Positions 51,638 to 60,363 of a DNA stretch of 64,000 bases are shown here, in pieces; the stretch's first letter is position 1; every line of letters begins with the position of its first letter. The notes under the pieces were generated by a model. The model had not been told where the DNA came from. It ran no database searches and was given only the letters and a program-made list of their open reading frames with translations. The stretch lies in NCBI GenBank assembly GCA_903848465.1, contig CAINGK010000132.1, forward strand, positions 1-64,000, written 5' to 3'. The position numbers and the translations under genes were made by a program. This DNA is from an uncultured Verrucomicrobiota bacterium (GTDB taxonomy: Bacteria > Verrucomicrobiota > Verrucomicrobiia > Verrucomicrobiales > Verrucomicrobiaceae).

Positions 51638-53650
51638 ATGTCCACCAGCCTCTACACCTTCCCCAAGCACTACGACGTCATTGTCTGCGGAGCCGGCCAT
51701 GCCGGGGTGGAGGCGGCGATGGCGGCCGCCAGGCTCGGTTGCCAGACGGCCATCCTCACCCAGAACCTCGACACCATCTCCCAGATGTCCTGCAACCCGG
51801 CCATTGGTGGCCTTGCCAAGGGTCATGTGGTGCGTGAGATCGACGCCCTGGGCGGAGTCATGGGCCGGAACACGGACGCCACCGGCATCCAATTCCGCAT
51901 GCTCAATGCCCGCAAAGGCCCCAGTGTGCAGGCCCCGCGTGCCCAGTGCGACAAGAAGGCCTACCAGTTTCGGATGAAATGGCTGATCGAAAACCAGCCC
52001 AACCTCGACCTGCATCAGGGCAACGCCGCCGAGATCCTGGTCGAAAACGACGCCATCACCGGCATCCGCACCAGCCTCGGAATGATCTACAGGGCCAAGA
52101 CAGTCATCATTTCCTCCGGCACTTTCATGCGCGGCCTCCTCCATGTGGGTCAGCAGAACCAGGCCGGTGGGCGCATGGGCGACAGCATTTCCACCCTGTC
52201 CGACAGCCTCCGAGAGCTCGGCTTCGACGTCCAGCGCTTCAAAACCGGCACCCCCTGCCGCCTCAACAGCCGCAGCATCGACTTCTCCAAGTGCGAACTT
52301 CAGCCCGGGGACAGCCCGCCGCCGCAGTTCAGTTATCTCTCGGGTGTCTTGGGTGAGGACGAGGATGAGGCGACCTCTGGCGGCGGCGGGAATGACGAAT
52401 GCAGAATGACTAATGACGAAATCAGCAGCTCTGGAAGCTCCGACATTCGACATTCCTCCCCCCTTCCCTCCACCGGTCCGAACCAGTTCACCCTCAACTC
52501 CTGGACCCCCGAAAAGTTCCACGTGGAACAAATTCCCTGCTGGATCACCTACACGACCCCCCAAACCCACGACATCATCCGGGCGAACATCCACAAGTCG
52601 GCCATGTATTCCGGGCGGATCGAGGGGGTCGGACCGCGCTACTGCCCCTCCGTGGAGGACAAGGTGGTGCGCTTTGCGGAGAAGGAACGACATCAAATCT
52701 TCCTGGAACCGGAGGGCCGCCACACCCGCGAATTCTATGTGAACGGCGTCTCCACCTCCCTGCCCTTCGAGGTCCAGTATGACTTCATCCGGTCCATCCC
52801 TGGCCTCGAAAAGGCCGAGATCGTCCGCCCTGGATACGCGGTGGAGTATGATTACTGCCCCCCTACCCAGCTCCACCCCACCCTGGAAACCAAGCGCATT
52901 TCCGGCCTCTACTTCGCCGGGCAGATCAATGGCACCTCCGGCTACGAGGAGGCCGCCGGACAGGGCCTCATCGCCGGGGCCAATGCCGCACTCAAGGCCC
53001 AGGGCCGCCCCCCTTTCCTGCTCCAGCGCAGTCAGGCCTACCTCGCCGTGATGATCGACGACCTTGTCACCAAAGGCACCACCGAGCCCTACCGCCTGTT
53101 CACCTCCCGCGCCGAGTACCGCCTCCTCCTCCGCCAGGACAACTGCGACCTCCGCCTCACCCCCCTGGCCGCCGCCATCGGTCTTGCCTCCCCTTTCCGC
53201 GTCCGGCATACCGAGGCCAAAACGACTGCTCTCGCCACGGCCCGCACCCTGCTGCAGGAAGTCCGCCTGGACGGCGTGACCCTCGAAAAATGGCTGCGCC
53301 GCCCCGAAAGCATTCCCTCCCAACTGCCCGCCGAGATCTACTCCCAGTTCACCCCTGAGGTCTGGAGCCTCGTCGAAAACGACGTCAAATACGCCGGCTA
53401 CATCACCCGGCAGGAAGACATGGTCGCCAAAACCTCCCGCATGGAGGAAAAGATGATCCCCGCCGACTTCGACTACCACGCCATCCCCGGCCTCAAAACC
53501 GAAGCCAAACACCGCCTCACCGCCCTTCGCCCCGCCACCCTCGGCCAAGCTGCGAGAGCCCAGGGCGTGAACCCGGCGGACATCGCCCTGCTGGCGGTGA
53601 TGCTGAAGCGAGGCAGCAAGGAGACGGAGATCGCGGAAGCGGGGTTGTAA
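51638..53650 (+). CDS. mnmG: tRNA uridine-5-carboxymethylaminomethyl modification enzyme MnmG, with an insertion
   Basis: 670 residues. With MnmE it forms the 5-carboxymethylaminomethyl group on wobble uridines. FAD motif [20 protein letters not shown], then [25 protein letters not shown] (in part), and [22 protein letters not shown] are all diagnostic. About 58 residues (239-296) are inserted before the conserved [31 protein letters not shown] region; the inserted part includes [23 protein letters not shown], encoded by repeat-like DNA. An upstream in-frame ATG at 51590 would add 16 residues through the parS-like site; the ATG at 51638 (MSTSLYTF) fits the family. Confidence 0.95.
   Translation: MSTSLYTFPKHYDVIVCGAGHAGVEAAMAAARLGCQTAILTQNLDTISQMSCNPAIGGLAKGHVVREIDALGGVMGRNTDATGIQFRMLNARKGPSVQAPRAQCDKKAYQFRMKWLIENQPNLDLHQGNAAEILVENDAITGIRTSLGMIYRAKTVIISSGTFMRGLLHVGQQNQAGGRMGDSISTLSDSLRELGFDVQRFKTGTPCRLNSRSIDFSKCELQPGDSPPPQFSYLSGVLGEDEDEATSGGGGNDECRMTNDEISSSGSSDIRHSSPLPSTGPNQFTLNSWTPEKFHVEQIPCWITYTTPQTHDIIRANIHKSAMYSGRIEGVGPRYCPSVEDKVVRFAEKERHQIFLEPEGRHTREFYVNGVSTSLPFEVQYDFIRSIPGLEKAEIVRPGYAVEYDYCPPTQLHPTLETKRISGLYFAGQINGTSGYEEAAGQGLIAGANAALKAQGRPPFLLQRSQAYLAVMIDDLVTKGTTEPYRLFTSRAEYRLLLRQDNCDLRLTPLAAAIGLASPFRVRHTEAKTTALATARTLLQEVRLDGVTLEKWLRRPESIPSQLPAEIYSQFTPEVWSLVENDVKYAGYITRQEDMVAKTSRMEEKMIPADFDYHAIPGLKTEAKHRLTALRPATLGQAARAQGVNPADIALLAVMLKRGSKETEIAEAGL
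52515..52530. promoter_or_regulatory. parS-like ParB binding site, copy 2 (inside mnmG)
   Basis: AGTTCCACGTGGAACA; the central 14 bases GTTCCACGTGGAAC form a perfect palindrome with the invariant CACGTG core of parS. It encodes KFHVEQ at the end of the extra segment in MnmG. The flanking bases resemble copy 1 (both are followed by ATT or AATTCC), about 920 bp away. Confidence 0.65.
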
Positions 53651-53734
53651 GCTCCCCTTTCGTCCTCGTTCTCCTACTCGTCCTCGATGCCAGCGCATCT
53701 CCATGTCCAAAACGAACAAGACAACCGAAGCCTC

Positions 53735-54202
53735 ATGTCTTTCCTCGCGTTGCTCGGACTCGCACTGCTGGTGTGCTTGGCGCTCTTTTTCGCCCCTCGC
53801 ATCCTCGGCACCTATCTTGCCAACCGAGTCCTGACCAAAGTTCTGAACCAGCCCGCGGATGCTCCGCGAGGACGCCTCGACCCCGAGAGCCGCTTTGTCA
53901 TCCAGATGACCGAATCTGCCGTCTCCTGTCACCGTCCCGATGGTGTCGTAGAGACCGTCCGCTGGGATGAACTTCAGCAGGTGCAGGTGCTCACCACCAG
54001 CGACGGCCCCTTTGCACCAGACTGCTTCTGGTTGCTCCGTGGTCCTGAAACCACGGGTTGCTGCATTCCCCAGGGGGCCACAGGCGATGCCGAACTGCTG
54101 GATCGAATCCAGAAACTTCCTGGCTTCGACAACCTAGCCTTTATCGAAGCCATGGGCAGCACCCAGGAAGCGATCTTTACCTGCTGGCAGCGGCCCGCTT
54201 GA
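53735..54202 (+). CDS. Hypothetical single-helix membrane protein
   Basis: 155 residues from the ATG at 53735 (MSFLALLGLALLVCLALFFAPRIL), giving an N-terminal transmembrane helix followed by a soluble beta-rich domain (RFVIQMTESAVSCHRPDGVVETVRWDELQQVQVLTTSDGPF..., in parts). The pattern E-x-x-V-x-C/Y...G-x-V-E-x-V-x-W-x-E-L resembles PH-like domains. I do not recognise a named family. An in-frame ATG at 53687 would add 16 hydrophilic residues before the helix. It follows mnmG at 84 bp and may be co-transcribed with it. Confidence 0.6.
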   Translation: MSFLALLGLALLVCLALFFAPRILGTYLANRVLTKVLNQPADAPRGRLDPESRFVIQMTESAVSCHRPDGVVETVRWDELQQVQVLTTSDGPFAPDCFWLLRGPETTGCCIPQGATGDAELLDRIQKLPGFDNLAFIEAMGSTQEAIFTCWQRPA

Positions 54203-54305
54203 ACAGATCGAGATGCACACGTGCGGTGGGGCAAAACGAATTGAGCCAGCACCGCATCGCGGGTCATTTCCCCATTCGGGAACTGTTTACGTCGGCAACG
54301 CTTGA

Positions 54306-54351
54306 AGGGAGGAACACTCACAATCTCAACATTCTCAACGGGGGGTGTACC
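54306..54351. repeat. 46-bp repeat, copy A (inverted relative to B and C)
   Basis: The reverse complement begins GGGTACACCCCCCGTTGAGAATG and matches copies B and C with about five differences. It lies in the gap of 311 bp between the membrane protein gene and the HNH gene; I see nothing else in that gap. Confidence 0.7.
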
Positions 54352-54513
54352 CACGTTCACCCCTGTCGGCAGATTCTATGCAGAAGACAGCGGTGAAGTT
54401 CGTCGGTGGTTTGCTACGCGGTGCTAACCAAGTGAAATGATTGGCTTGTTGGCGAACAGCTGAATCTGGTAGAGTGGTCGCCATCCTGGAGTAAACCCTG
54501 AGAATGAAAGCCC

Positions 54514-54933
54514 ATGCCATCTTGCGCTAAGTGTGGTTCCAACGACTTCGGACTCTGGACTTCGGCAACTACAGGCCGCGTTAGTCGCTATTGTCGCGCC
54601 TGCCGTCGACTCCGAGCAGCAGCCTATTCCGCTCGTAAGTCAGCCACTGGACATCGCCATACTCGAAACGAATGGCTCGCCAAGCTTTCATTATTTGATG
54701 CCTGCCCGATTTGCGAGAGACCTTGGAGCAATATTCCCCCCCGCCCTGACAGGAGGTATCGCTACGTTTGGACAAGAGATCACATCATTCCCCTTGCCTG
54801 CGGCGGCACGGACGACATCAGCAACATTCAACCTGCCTGCTACCAGTGTAACTCCGGCAAATGCGATGGCAGAACTCCGAAATCTAAACTGCGTGCACAC
54901 ACGCTCAAGCAATCTGCTCCGCCTTCAATGTGA
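54514..54933 (+). CDS. HNH endonuclease
   Basis: 139 residues. Four N-terminal cysteines in two CxxC pairs (CAKC at 4-7 and CRAC at about 27-30) form a zinc ribbon. A C-terminal HNH core has CPIC, then TRDHIIPLACGGTDDISNIQPACYQCNSGK, giving catalytic DH, N and the second CxxC. HNH proteins of this kind occur in restriction, phage and mobile-element settings. No methylase or phage gene is adjacent. It lies between inverted copies of a 46-bp repeat. Confidence 0.85.
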   Translation: MPSCAKCGSNDFGLWTSATTGRVSRYCRACRRLRAAAYSARKSATGHRHTRNEWLAKLSLFDACPICERPWSNIPPRPDRRYRYVWTRDHIIPLACGGTDDISNIQPACYQCNSGKCDGRTPKSKLRAHTLKQSAPPSM

Positions 54934-55030
54934 CGATAAGCTGTTAGCCACCAACGACCTATGGGAATGATTCAACACCCATGGAGGCCAGGACATGTGC
55001 TGTGCGCAGACGGACGAATTTTCGTCATCG

Positions 55031-55264
55031 ATGAGCACACGCACTTTGAGCGTCCATGTCGGCGAGGCTGAGGGATTTGTGGCCGTTGTTGTCCACTCCA
55101 CGGGCCAGTTGCTTTGGCTTCTTCACCTTTCAGCCTCAGAATCGTTCACCGAGGTTAAGATCGAGGGCGATGTGATTTGCTCCCAATCGGGCGGCTACCC
55201 GGATTGCTTTCGCTGGCGCATTCCGATTTCAGCGCCCGAGGCTTTGTCCGTGGTAAGTGGCTGA
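55031..55264 (+). CDS. Small hypothetical protein, possibly fragment
   Basis: 77 residues from the ATG at 55031 (MSTRTLSVHVGEAEGFVAVVVHSTGQLLWLLHL...). No motif. An overlapping frame starting at 54961 reads MGMIQHPWRPGHVLCADGRI then FVIDEHTHFERPCRRG before a stop at 55071; it also looks protein-like, so this may be one gene split by an indel. Evidence is weak. The rest of 54934-55598 holds repeats only. Confidence 0.35.
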   Translation: MSTRTLSVHVGEAEGFVAVVVHSTGQLLWLLHLSASESFTEVKIEGDVICSQSGGYPDCFRWRIPISAPEALSVVSG

Positions 55265-55368
55265 TCATCTTGGCGGGTTAAACCCCCGGTGAGTTTGGCG
55301 ATTCTTCCTGATGGGCGGCGTAGCCCAAGCCGTTGGCTTACCGGCCTGGGGCGAAGGCGGGCGCATGT

Positions 55369-55486
55369 GGGTACACCCCCGTTGAGAATGTGGAGAATGT
55401 GAGTGTTTCTCCTCGTGGCATACCAGTCAGGTGCGCCTGCGGGTACACCCCCCGTTGAGAATGTGGAGAATGTGAGTGTTTCTCCT
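55369..55486. repeat. 46-bp repeat, copies B and C (tandem, 72 bp apart)
   Basis: Copy B (55369-55413) and copy C (55441-55486) share GGGTACACCCC, GTTGAGAATGTGGAGAATGTG and AGTGTTTCTCCT. They lie in opposite orientation to copy A, about 1.05 kb away, with the HNH gene between. Direct repetition of B and C shows recent duplication. Confidence 0.75.
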
Positions 55487-55598
55487 TCGCTGGCGTCTTG
55501 GTTCGGCTGCCACGGCCCTTTCCGCTTTTGACTCGCTGCGGTCGTCAGTACTGCGCGGATCACTTTCCCCATTTCACTCCTCCTCCAAGCGTGCTTCA

Positions 55599-56069
55599 AT
55601 GACATCAGCCGCCATGACCCCATTGCACTCTTCCTTCCAGACAGTGATGCAGCGGCGGGTCGTTCCCGCGTTCATGATCGCCATCCTTGGCGGGGTCTTT
55701 CTCAGCCTGCTCATTCCACGGCCCGCACCGCTCCAGGTCATCGCCATTGCCGCCGCCATCCTGCTCCTGGTCGGAGGGGTGTATTATCTGATCTACCAGA
55801 CACTGGTATCTCCTGCTGCCGACTCGGTGGTCTATCAAAACGGCGTCCTGCGCGTCCGCCGCCACGGCCAGGAGGTTTCCATCCCCGTCTCCTCCATCAC
55901 CGGCATCCGGGGCAGACTCGGCCTGAACCCCGAGACGATCACCCTCGACCTCTCCGCGCCGACGCCCATCGGTTCCTCCGTCACCTTCATTCCGCCCGCG
56001 CGGTTTCCGAGCACCAAGGAGCATCCCATGATGGGGACCTTGCGGGAGTTGCTGAGCCACCAAGCCTAA
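55599..56069 (+). CDS. Membrane protein with PH-like C-terminal domain
   Basis: 156 residues. Two adjacent hydrophobic helices (about 26-42 and 48-70; AFMIAILGGVFLSLLI and QVIAIAAAILLLVGGVYYLIYQ) precede a soluble domain SVVYQNGVLRVRRHGQEVSIPVSSITGIRG, typical of bacterial PH-domain proteins. Function unknown. In-frame alternative ATG at 55614. The layout resembles the 155-residue protein encoded at 53735, though the sequences are not obviously homologous. Confidence 0.65.
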   Translation: MTSAAMTPLHSSFQTVMQRRVVPAFMIAILGGVFLSLLIPRPAPLQVIAIAAAILLLVGGVYYLIYQTLVSPAADSVVYQNGVLRVRRHGQEVSIPVSSITGIRGRLGLNPETITLDLSAPTPIGSSVTFIPPARFPSTKEHPMMGTLRELLSHQA

Positions 56070-56167
56070 TCTACGTGAGTGCGAACATAGAGCATGAGCA
56101 TGGTTTTCTTGCGGATGAGTGGCCGTTTGCAGTGCCAAGCCCCAGAGCTTATTTGTGGTTGAATAAA

Positions 56168-56217
56168 ATTACGCCAAACGTAATTTGGTGCCTGCTTCTG
56201 ATTACGTTTGGCGTACT
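56168..56217. promoter_or_regulatory. Twin operator palindromes of the HigBA module
   Basis: Site 1 (56168-56184) is ATTACG-N5-CGTAAT; site 2 (56201-56217) is ATTACG-N5-CGTACT. Together they also form a 15-bp inverted repeat (56170-56184 and 56201-56215). Their centres are 33 bp apart, about three helical turns, fitting cooperative binding by two HigA dimers. TACTAT at 56214-56219 could be the -10 box, so binding would repress the module. Confidence 0.7.
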
Positions 56218-56225
56218 ATCCTTCC

Positions 56226-56512
56226 ATGATCGAATCCTTCGCAGACAAAAACGCGGCGCTCATCTGGAAAGGTGAATACGCGAAGAAGCTGCCGAGGGAC
56301 ATGCAGGAAGACGCCGCGACGTGCTGCGCATCCTGAATGAAATCAAATCCCTTCATGACTGGCAGAGCCTGCCGCATCTGCACGCACACAAGCTCGGCGG
56401 CGACCGCCAAGGCACATGGAGCCTGCGCATCTGCAAAGGCTGGCGCGTGACCTTTCTATGGAACGAGGAAACCAGTACGGCCACCGTCGTCCACATCGAA
56501 GATTATCATTGA
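56226..56512 (+). pseudogene. higB: HigB-family toxin, frameshifted
   Basis: The ATG at 56226 begins MIESFADKNAALIWKGEYAKKLPRDMQ, a HigB start, but the frame ends at 56336. Another frame continues with RRRDVLRILNEIKSLHDWQSLPHLHAHKL, GGDRQGTWSLRICKGWRVTF and VVHIEDYH and ends at 56512. An indel near 56305 joins them into about 95 residues, the normal size. HigB cleaves ribosome-associated mRNA. With the toxin broken, the antitoxin may survive as a repressor. A GTG at 56321 could start a short fragment. Confidence 0.8.
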
Positions 56513-56524
56513 ACACACCCTGTC

Positions 56525-56887
56525 ATGAGCACGAAAACCAACGCCAAACCGAAACCTGCCTTGAAGTCCATTGCCACCCCGGCGTGTCTGCCCAATCCGC
56601 ATCCAGGCCGCATCCTGCGCAGGCACTTCCTGGAACCGCTCGCCATGACGCAGGTGCAGCTCGCCGCCGCCACCGGCCTCCCAACGAGCCGCATCACAGA
56701 GCTGCTCAAGGAGCGGCGCGCCATCACGGCGGATACCGCCATCCGCCTGGCGCGTGTGCTGGGTCCGCATCCGCAGTTCTGGATCGGCTTGCAATCGCAG
56801 TATGATCTCGAAGCAGCCATCCTCGCCAAGGGCAAGGAATACGACGCGCTCAAGCGCCACCCGCAGCCGACGACAGCGGCGGCGTGA
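56525..56887 (+). CDS. higA: HigA-family antitoxin (XRE type)
   Basis: 120 residues. HPGRILRRHFLEPLAMTQVQLAAATGLPTSRITELLKERRAITADTAIRLARVLG (in parts) is the HigA helix-turn-helix pattern, with the usual HPG-x-x-L start and F-W-x-x-L-Q-x-Y-D-L near residue 95. It should bind the twin palindromes upstream of higB and autoregulate. A basic N-terminal tail of about 22 residues (MSTKTNAKPKPALKSIATPA) is longer than usual. It follows higB by 12 bp. Confidence 0.9.
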   Translation: MSTKTNAKPKPALKSIATPACLPNPHPGRILRRHFLEPLAMTQVQLAAATGLPTSRITELLKERRAITADTAIRLARVLGPHPQFWIGLQSQYDLEAAILAKGKEYDALKRHPQPTTAAA

Positions 56888-56940
56888 AGGCGTAAGCACT
56901 GCGTGGGAGAAAGACCTCCATGAGTATTGCCTGGACTCTT

Positions 56941-57930
56941 TCAGGCCCCAGTGCGCCGGTACTTCTGCAGCCGACTGTTAGGCTTGTCGGGCAGCGTGCG
57001 CTCGATCACGCCGGCGTCGAGCGCGGGCTGGAGGTAGTTTTGGCGGAACGTGGGGCGGTGGGAGAGGCCCAGCTTTTTCATGAGTTCCAGCGCGCTGGTA
57101 GGCTGCGTTCCCAGGCACTTCAGCAGGGCCTTGACTTGGTCGGTGACTTGATCGCTGACTTGGTCGGTCGCACTGGCCTCACGCAGGGCTTGTAGCAAGG
57201 CGGAGAGGAGGAATTCGATGAAGAGCGTGGAGTTCCCCTGCTTGTCAGACGCCGCCAGCGCCTGGTAGTACTCGGCCTGCCGTTCGCGGATCACCGTCTC
57301 CACCGGCAGGTAGGCGAGCAGCGGGTTCCACTGGCTCAGGATGAGCGTCTGCCATAGCCGCCCCATGCGGCCATTGCCATCGGCAAAGGGGTGGATGAAT
57401 TCCAGCTCGTAATGAAAGACGCAGCTTGAGATCAGGGGATGCGCATCGGTCCGTTTGAGCCAGCCCAGCAGGTCCTTCATCAAGCCGGGCACCCGCGCCG
57501 CAGGCGGGGCCATGTGGACAATCTGCGTCCCTTGGGCGATGCCGACACCGCCCCTGCGGTAACGTCCTGCGGAGTCCATCAGGCCCTGCATCAGGAGCTG
57601 ATGCGCCGCGAGGAAATGCTTCTCCGTCCAGGGCTTCCAGCCCTCCATCGCTTCATAGGCGGCAAAGGCATTGCGCACCTCATGGATCTCTTGCGGTGGC
57701 CCCAGCACCCGTTTGCCAGCGATCACTGCCGTCACCTGCTCCAGGCTCAGGCTGTTGTTCTCGATGGCCAAGGACGCCTGGATGCTCTTCAGCCGGTTGC
57801 CCCGGCGCAGCGTGGGTGCCAGCGGCGACTCCCTGCGCAGACTCTGCCTGCCCATCTCCGCACTGATCTCCGCCACGAAGTGCAGCATCTTCGAGGTCAG
57901 CGTGAATGGAGGAGTGTAGAGCATCGGCAT
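56941..57930 (-). CDS. Fic family protein (putative AMP-transferase)
   Basis: 329 residues. The Fic motif is intact: HPFADGNGRMGR at 180-191 (catalytic H180). An inhibitory motif of the class II type is visible upstream, S53-x3-E57-N58 (SLAIEN), so activity would be autoinhibited. The C-terminal part (about 250-329) includes a repeated DQVSDQVTDQV stretch and a winged-helix-like region (ALLKCLGTQPTSALELMKKLGLSHRPTFRQNYLQPALDAG in parts). It transfers AMP or a related group to Ser/Thr/Tyr of a target protein. The ATG at 57928-57930 was chosen; the frame extends 15 codons upstream. Confidence 0.9.
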   Translation of the reverse strand: MPMLYTPPFTLTSKMLHFVAEISAEMGRQSLRRESPLAPTLRRGNRLKSIQASLAIENNSLSLEQVTAVIAGKRVLGPPQEIHEVRNAFAAYEAMEGWKPWTEKHFLAAHQLLMQGLMDSAGRYRRGGVGIAQGTQIVHMAPPAARVPGLMKDLLGWLKRTDAHPLISSCVFHYELEFIHPFADGNGRMGRLWQTLILSQWNPLLAYLPVETVIRERQAEYYQALAASDKQGNSTLFIEFLLSALLQALREASATDQVSDQVTDQVKALLKCLGTQPTSALELMKKLGLSHRPTFRQNYLQPALDAGVIERTLPDKPNSRLQKYRRTGA

Positions 57931-58225
57931 GGAAAGACTCCAGCGGCGTGATCGCAGAGCCGGTGGAAGAATCAAGGATACCAGGGCTTTCTGCGAGCAG
58001 AATTACCGACCAAGGAAACCATGGGCTGGCGCTTTACAGCCCAGCGGCTAATGCCGCACCGAGCTGGGGCAAAAACCGGGCAACCCTGTCCAATCACGCG
58101 CCTGAAGCAGGAGGTAAACGGAAGTGCGAGTCTATTGTGCGTCTGCAGTTTGTCGGCGCTACCTGTAGCATATAGACTGGAATGAAAGGCACGAAGCGTT
58201 CGCCCAATTAACAGCAACAATCGCA

Positions 58226-58696
58226 GTGATTGATTCAAGTCATGGTCTAGATAAGTTCGTTGCCACTGTGATCCAGAAGCCACGCTACCTACTTACCTCG
58301 ATGTTGCTGTGGGGCACTTTCTTCTTCATGAAGCTGTTTGATGACTATGACGGCATCATGTCTTGGATCGGCGCACCTTTTGTGGCCACCATCGTATTGG
58401 CGATTTCACTTCCCGTGGTCCTTGTTCTTGGATTGACTCGGAGGATACCTTGTTTTGCGAGGATGTGGTATTCCGGCAGGACGCTAGCCATGTCCGTTCT
58501 CATTGCATCCATCGTAGTCCTCATTTTTGGGCAATCCCTCGGGATGCGGGAGTCCTACACATACACCAACTCTCTTGGAGACACAGTCACCGCTACACGC
58601 CTTCACTCCTTTGTCTCTCTGCCAGCGTTCTTTCTGGCAGCGTTCGCAGTGCTCTACTGGCCCCGCAGAGAGAAGGCAACCACACTTGAATCATGA
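58226..58696 (+). CDS. Hypothetical membrane protein with GTG start
   Basis: 156 residues with four transmembrane helices (about 22-38, 47-70, 86-103 and 128-146). Between helices 3 and 4 is an apparent periplasmic loop MRESYTYTNSLGDTVTATRLHS. I do not recognise a family. The GTG at 58226 was taken since it precedes the first helix; an internal ATG at residue 26 would remove part of it. The 295-bp gap before it (57931-58225) shows no gene or clear repeat. Confidence 0.55.
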   Translation: MIDSSHGLDKFVATVIQKPRYLLTSMLLWGTFFFMKLFDDYDGIMSWIGAPFVATIVLAISLPVVLVLGLTRRIPCFARMWYSGRTLAMSVLIASIVVLIFGQSLGMRESYTYTNSLGDTVTATRLHSFVSLPAFFLAAFAVLYWPRREKATTLES

Positions 58697-58823
58697 CCAC
58701 ATCGACGGGGCCGATGAGGCCGACAAAATGGATATAGGCATCGGCATTGTCATCAACTCCTCCAACTCAAACTGTGGCCTTGGTTCTCCGAATCTCTGCG
58801 GGTCCACATGAGTATTCGAGTTC

Positions 58824-60137
58824 CTACCTCCCCGCCTGCACCACCAGCCCCCGCACCTCCACCGCCTCCCCGGGCCGGAGCTTGAAACAAAAATAGCCCT
58901 TCATACCAGCGGGTGCTTTATTGTCCTGTACTTGGACGGAGGCTTCTTCGATGCGGGCGGTGTATTGGCCTTGCTGGCGGCTGATGAGGGCGGAGTGCCA
59001 TTGGTTGTCCTGGGGTGGGTTCAGGCAGGAGAGGCGCTGGTTGCCACCGTCCGCGGACTGGAGGTCGAAGGATTCGAGTTGGCCGCGGTAGTCGGCGGAG
59101 ATGATGAAGTCGCCGTCGAGCAGGGTGCCGCGATAGAGGAGGATGGCGCGGGGCCAGTTGCTGTTCGTCGTGTTGCGGGCGCTGAGCACGCCGTCCTGGA
59201 TCTGCACGGTCATTTTGTCCAGCGGGTGCTCGACCCAGCGGTTGTCGGCTTTGGACCAGCACCAGACGGACCAGTCGGCGGCTCGCATGGGAATGTTGCG
59301 GGCGGTCATGGGCGCTGATGGTGTTGCCGCAGGCGTGGGTGGCGCTGCGGCGGTCGGAGCGCTGGTAGTGGTGGGACGCAGCTCGCGGAGCTTGAGGTTG
59401 CGGTAGGCCACTTCGGCCCCGTGATCCTGCAAGGCGATGGCGGTGGCGCGTTTCACGCCCACGCCGGGGTAGTACTGGTACTTGCTGCTGGCGATGATGC
59501 GCTGCAGCTCCGGGCTGCCCAGCTCGCACTCGGCCACCTTGCGGTCATTGAGCCAGTGCTCGACGTGATTGCCATCCACCACGATGCGCCCCTGATTGAA
59601 CTCACCCACGGGGCGCAGCGTTTTGCCCGTGGCGGTGACGAGCGAGTAGATGGAGGCGGCGAGCCGGTTCGCCGCGTTGCTGGCATTTGGGGCGTCATCG
59701 AGCACCTGGTATTCGAAGCCCATCGGACTGTCGCCGGTGTCGCCAGGATAAAACGTAGCCGTGCGCTTCTCGCCTTCGGTGAAGAGGTATTCCACGCCGC
59801 TGTTGCCCACGGGGCCGACGCGCCACTCGAACTGAAACTCGAAGTTGGTAAACAGGGTGTTGGTCACCAGATCGCCGCCGGTACCATTCGGGCGGCCATT
59901 GCCCTGGGGCAGGACGAGGCAGCCGTCCTTGATCTTCCACGATCCGGCACTGACATGCTTCTTTCCATAGGTGTGCCAGCCAGCGGTACTGCGACCATCA
60001 AACAGCAGCTTCCAGCCAGCGGCCTGCTCCTGCGGCGTGAGGGTGTTGGCATCCGCAGCTAGGGCACCAGCGGGGTGCAGCAGCAGTGCAGCGGCCAAAG
60101 CAGCCAGCCGGAGTAAGAGAAAGGAAGGTGGGTGCAT
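58824..60137 (-). CDS. Secreted DUF1080 (3-keto-disaccharide hydrolase-type) protein with a second beta domain
   Basis: 437 residues. The signal peptide (MHPPSFLLLRLAALAAALLLHPAGALA) is followed by a DUF1080 domain (about 30-240): GWKLLFDGRSTAGWHTYGKK, SGVEYLFTEG and VEHWLNDRKVAECEL are its hallmarks. A Thr/Ala/Pro-rich linker (about 270-300) leads to a second lectin-like domain of about 140 residues ending GYFCFKLRPGEAVEVRGLVV. DUF1080 proteins are abundant in Planctomycetes and Verrucomicrobia and act on glycans. The start was set at 60137 because the frame extends upstream without a signal peptide. Confidence 0.85.
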   Translation of the reverse strand: MHPPSFLLLRLAALAAALLLHPAGALAADANTLTPQEQAAGWKLLFDGRSTAGWHTYGKKHVSAGSWKIKDGCLVLPQGNGRPNGTGGDLVTNTLFTNFEFQFEWRVGPVGNSGVEYLFTEGEKRTATFYPGDTGDSPMGFEYQVLDDAPNASNAANRLAASIYSLVTATGKTLRPVGEFNQGRIVVDGNHVEHWLNDRKVAECELGSPELQRIIASSKYQYYPGVGVKRATAIALQDHGAEVAYRNLKLRELRPTTTSAPTAAAPPTPAATPSAPMTARNIPMRAADWSVWCWSKADNRWVEHPLDKMTVQIQDGVLSARNTTNSNWPRAILLYRGTLLDGDFIISADYRGQLESFDLQSADGGNQRLSCLNPPQDNQWHSALISRQQGQYTARIEEASVQVQDNKAPAGMKGYFCFKLRPGEAVEVRGLVVQAGR

Positions 60138-60363
60138 GGCCAGTGGCGTTTGCCGAATGAAAGCGGAACGCGCACCGGAAGGCAAGCGCAGAGGCTGTTT
60201 GCGCTGGGAAACGGAACAAAGGGGTACGCCCACGCTGCCCGTGCCTAGGGGTCATTCGCGGCCTCGTGGCAGCAGCGCGCCATCACGAAATTGTACTGAC
60301 AATCGGGCCGAATTTTGGGATGATGGTGACAAATTAATCACAAAAATCACGCACACTCTTGTC

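Noticed and set aside
52388..52458. Possible CRISPR-like or short repeat array inside mnmG
   Set aside because: The ATGACGAATG-type units are only a few, irregular and without spacers; better explained as a captured low-complexity repeat.
51563..53932. 789-residue minus-strand frame opposite mnmG
   Set aside because: Lies antisense to mnmG, Gly/Val/Glu-rich with no recognisable domain.
58527..58811. 94-residue frame after the GTG-start membrane protein
   Set aside because: Overlaps that gene in another frame and then runs through a region with no coding signal.
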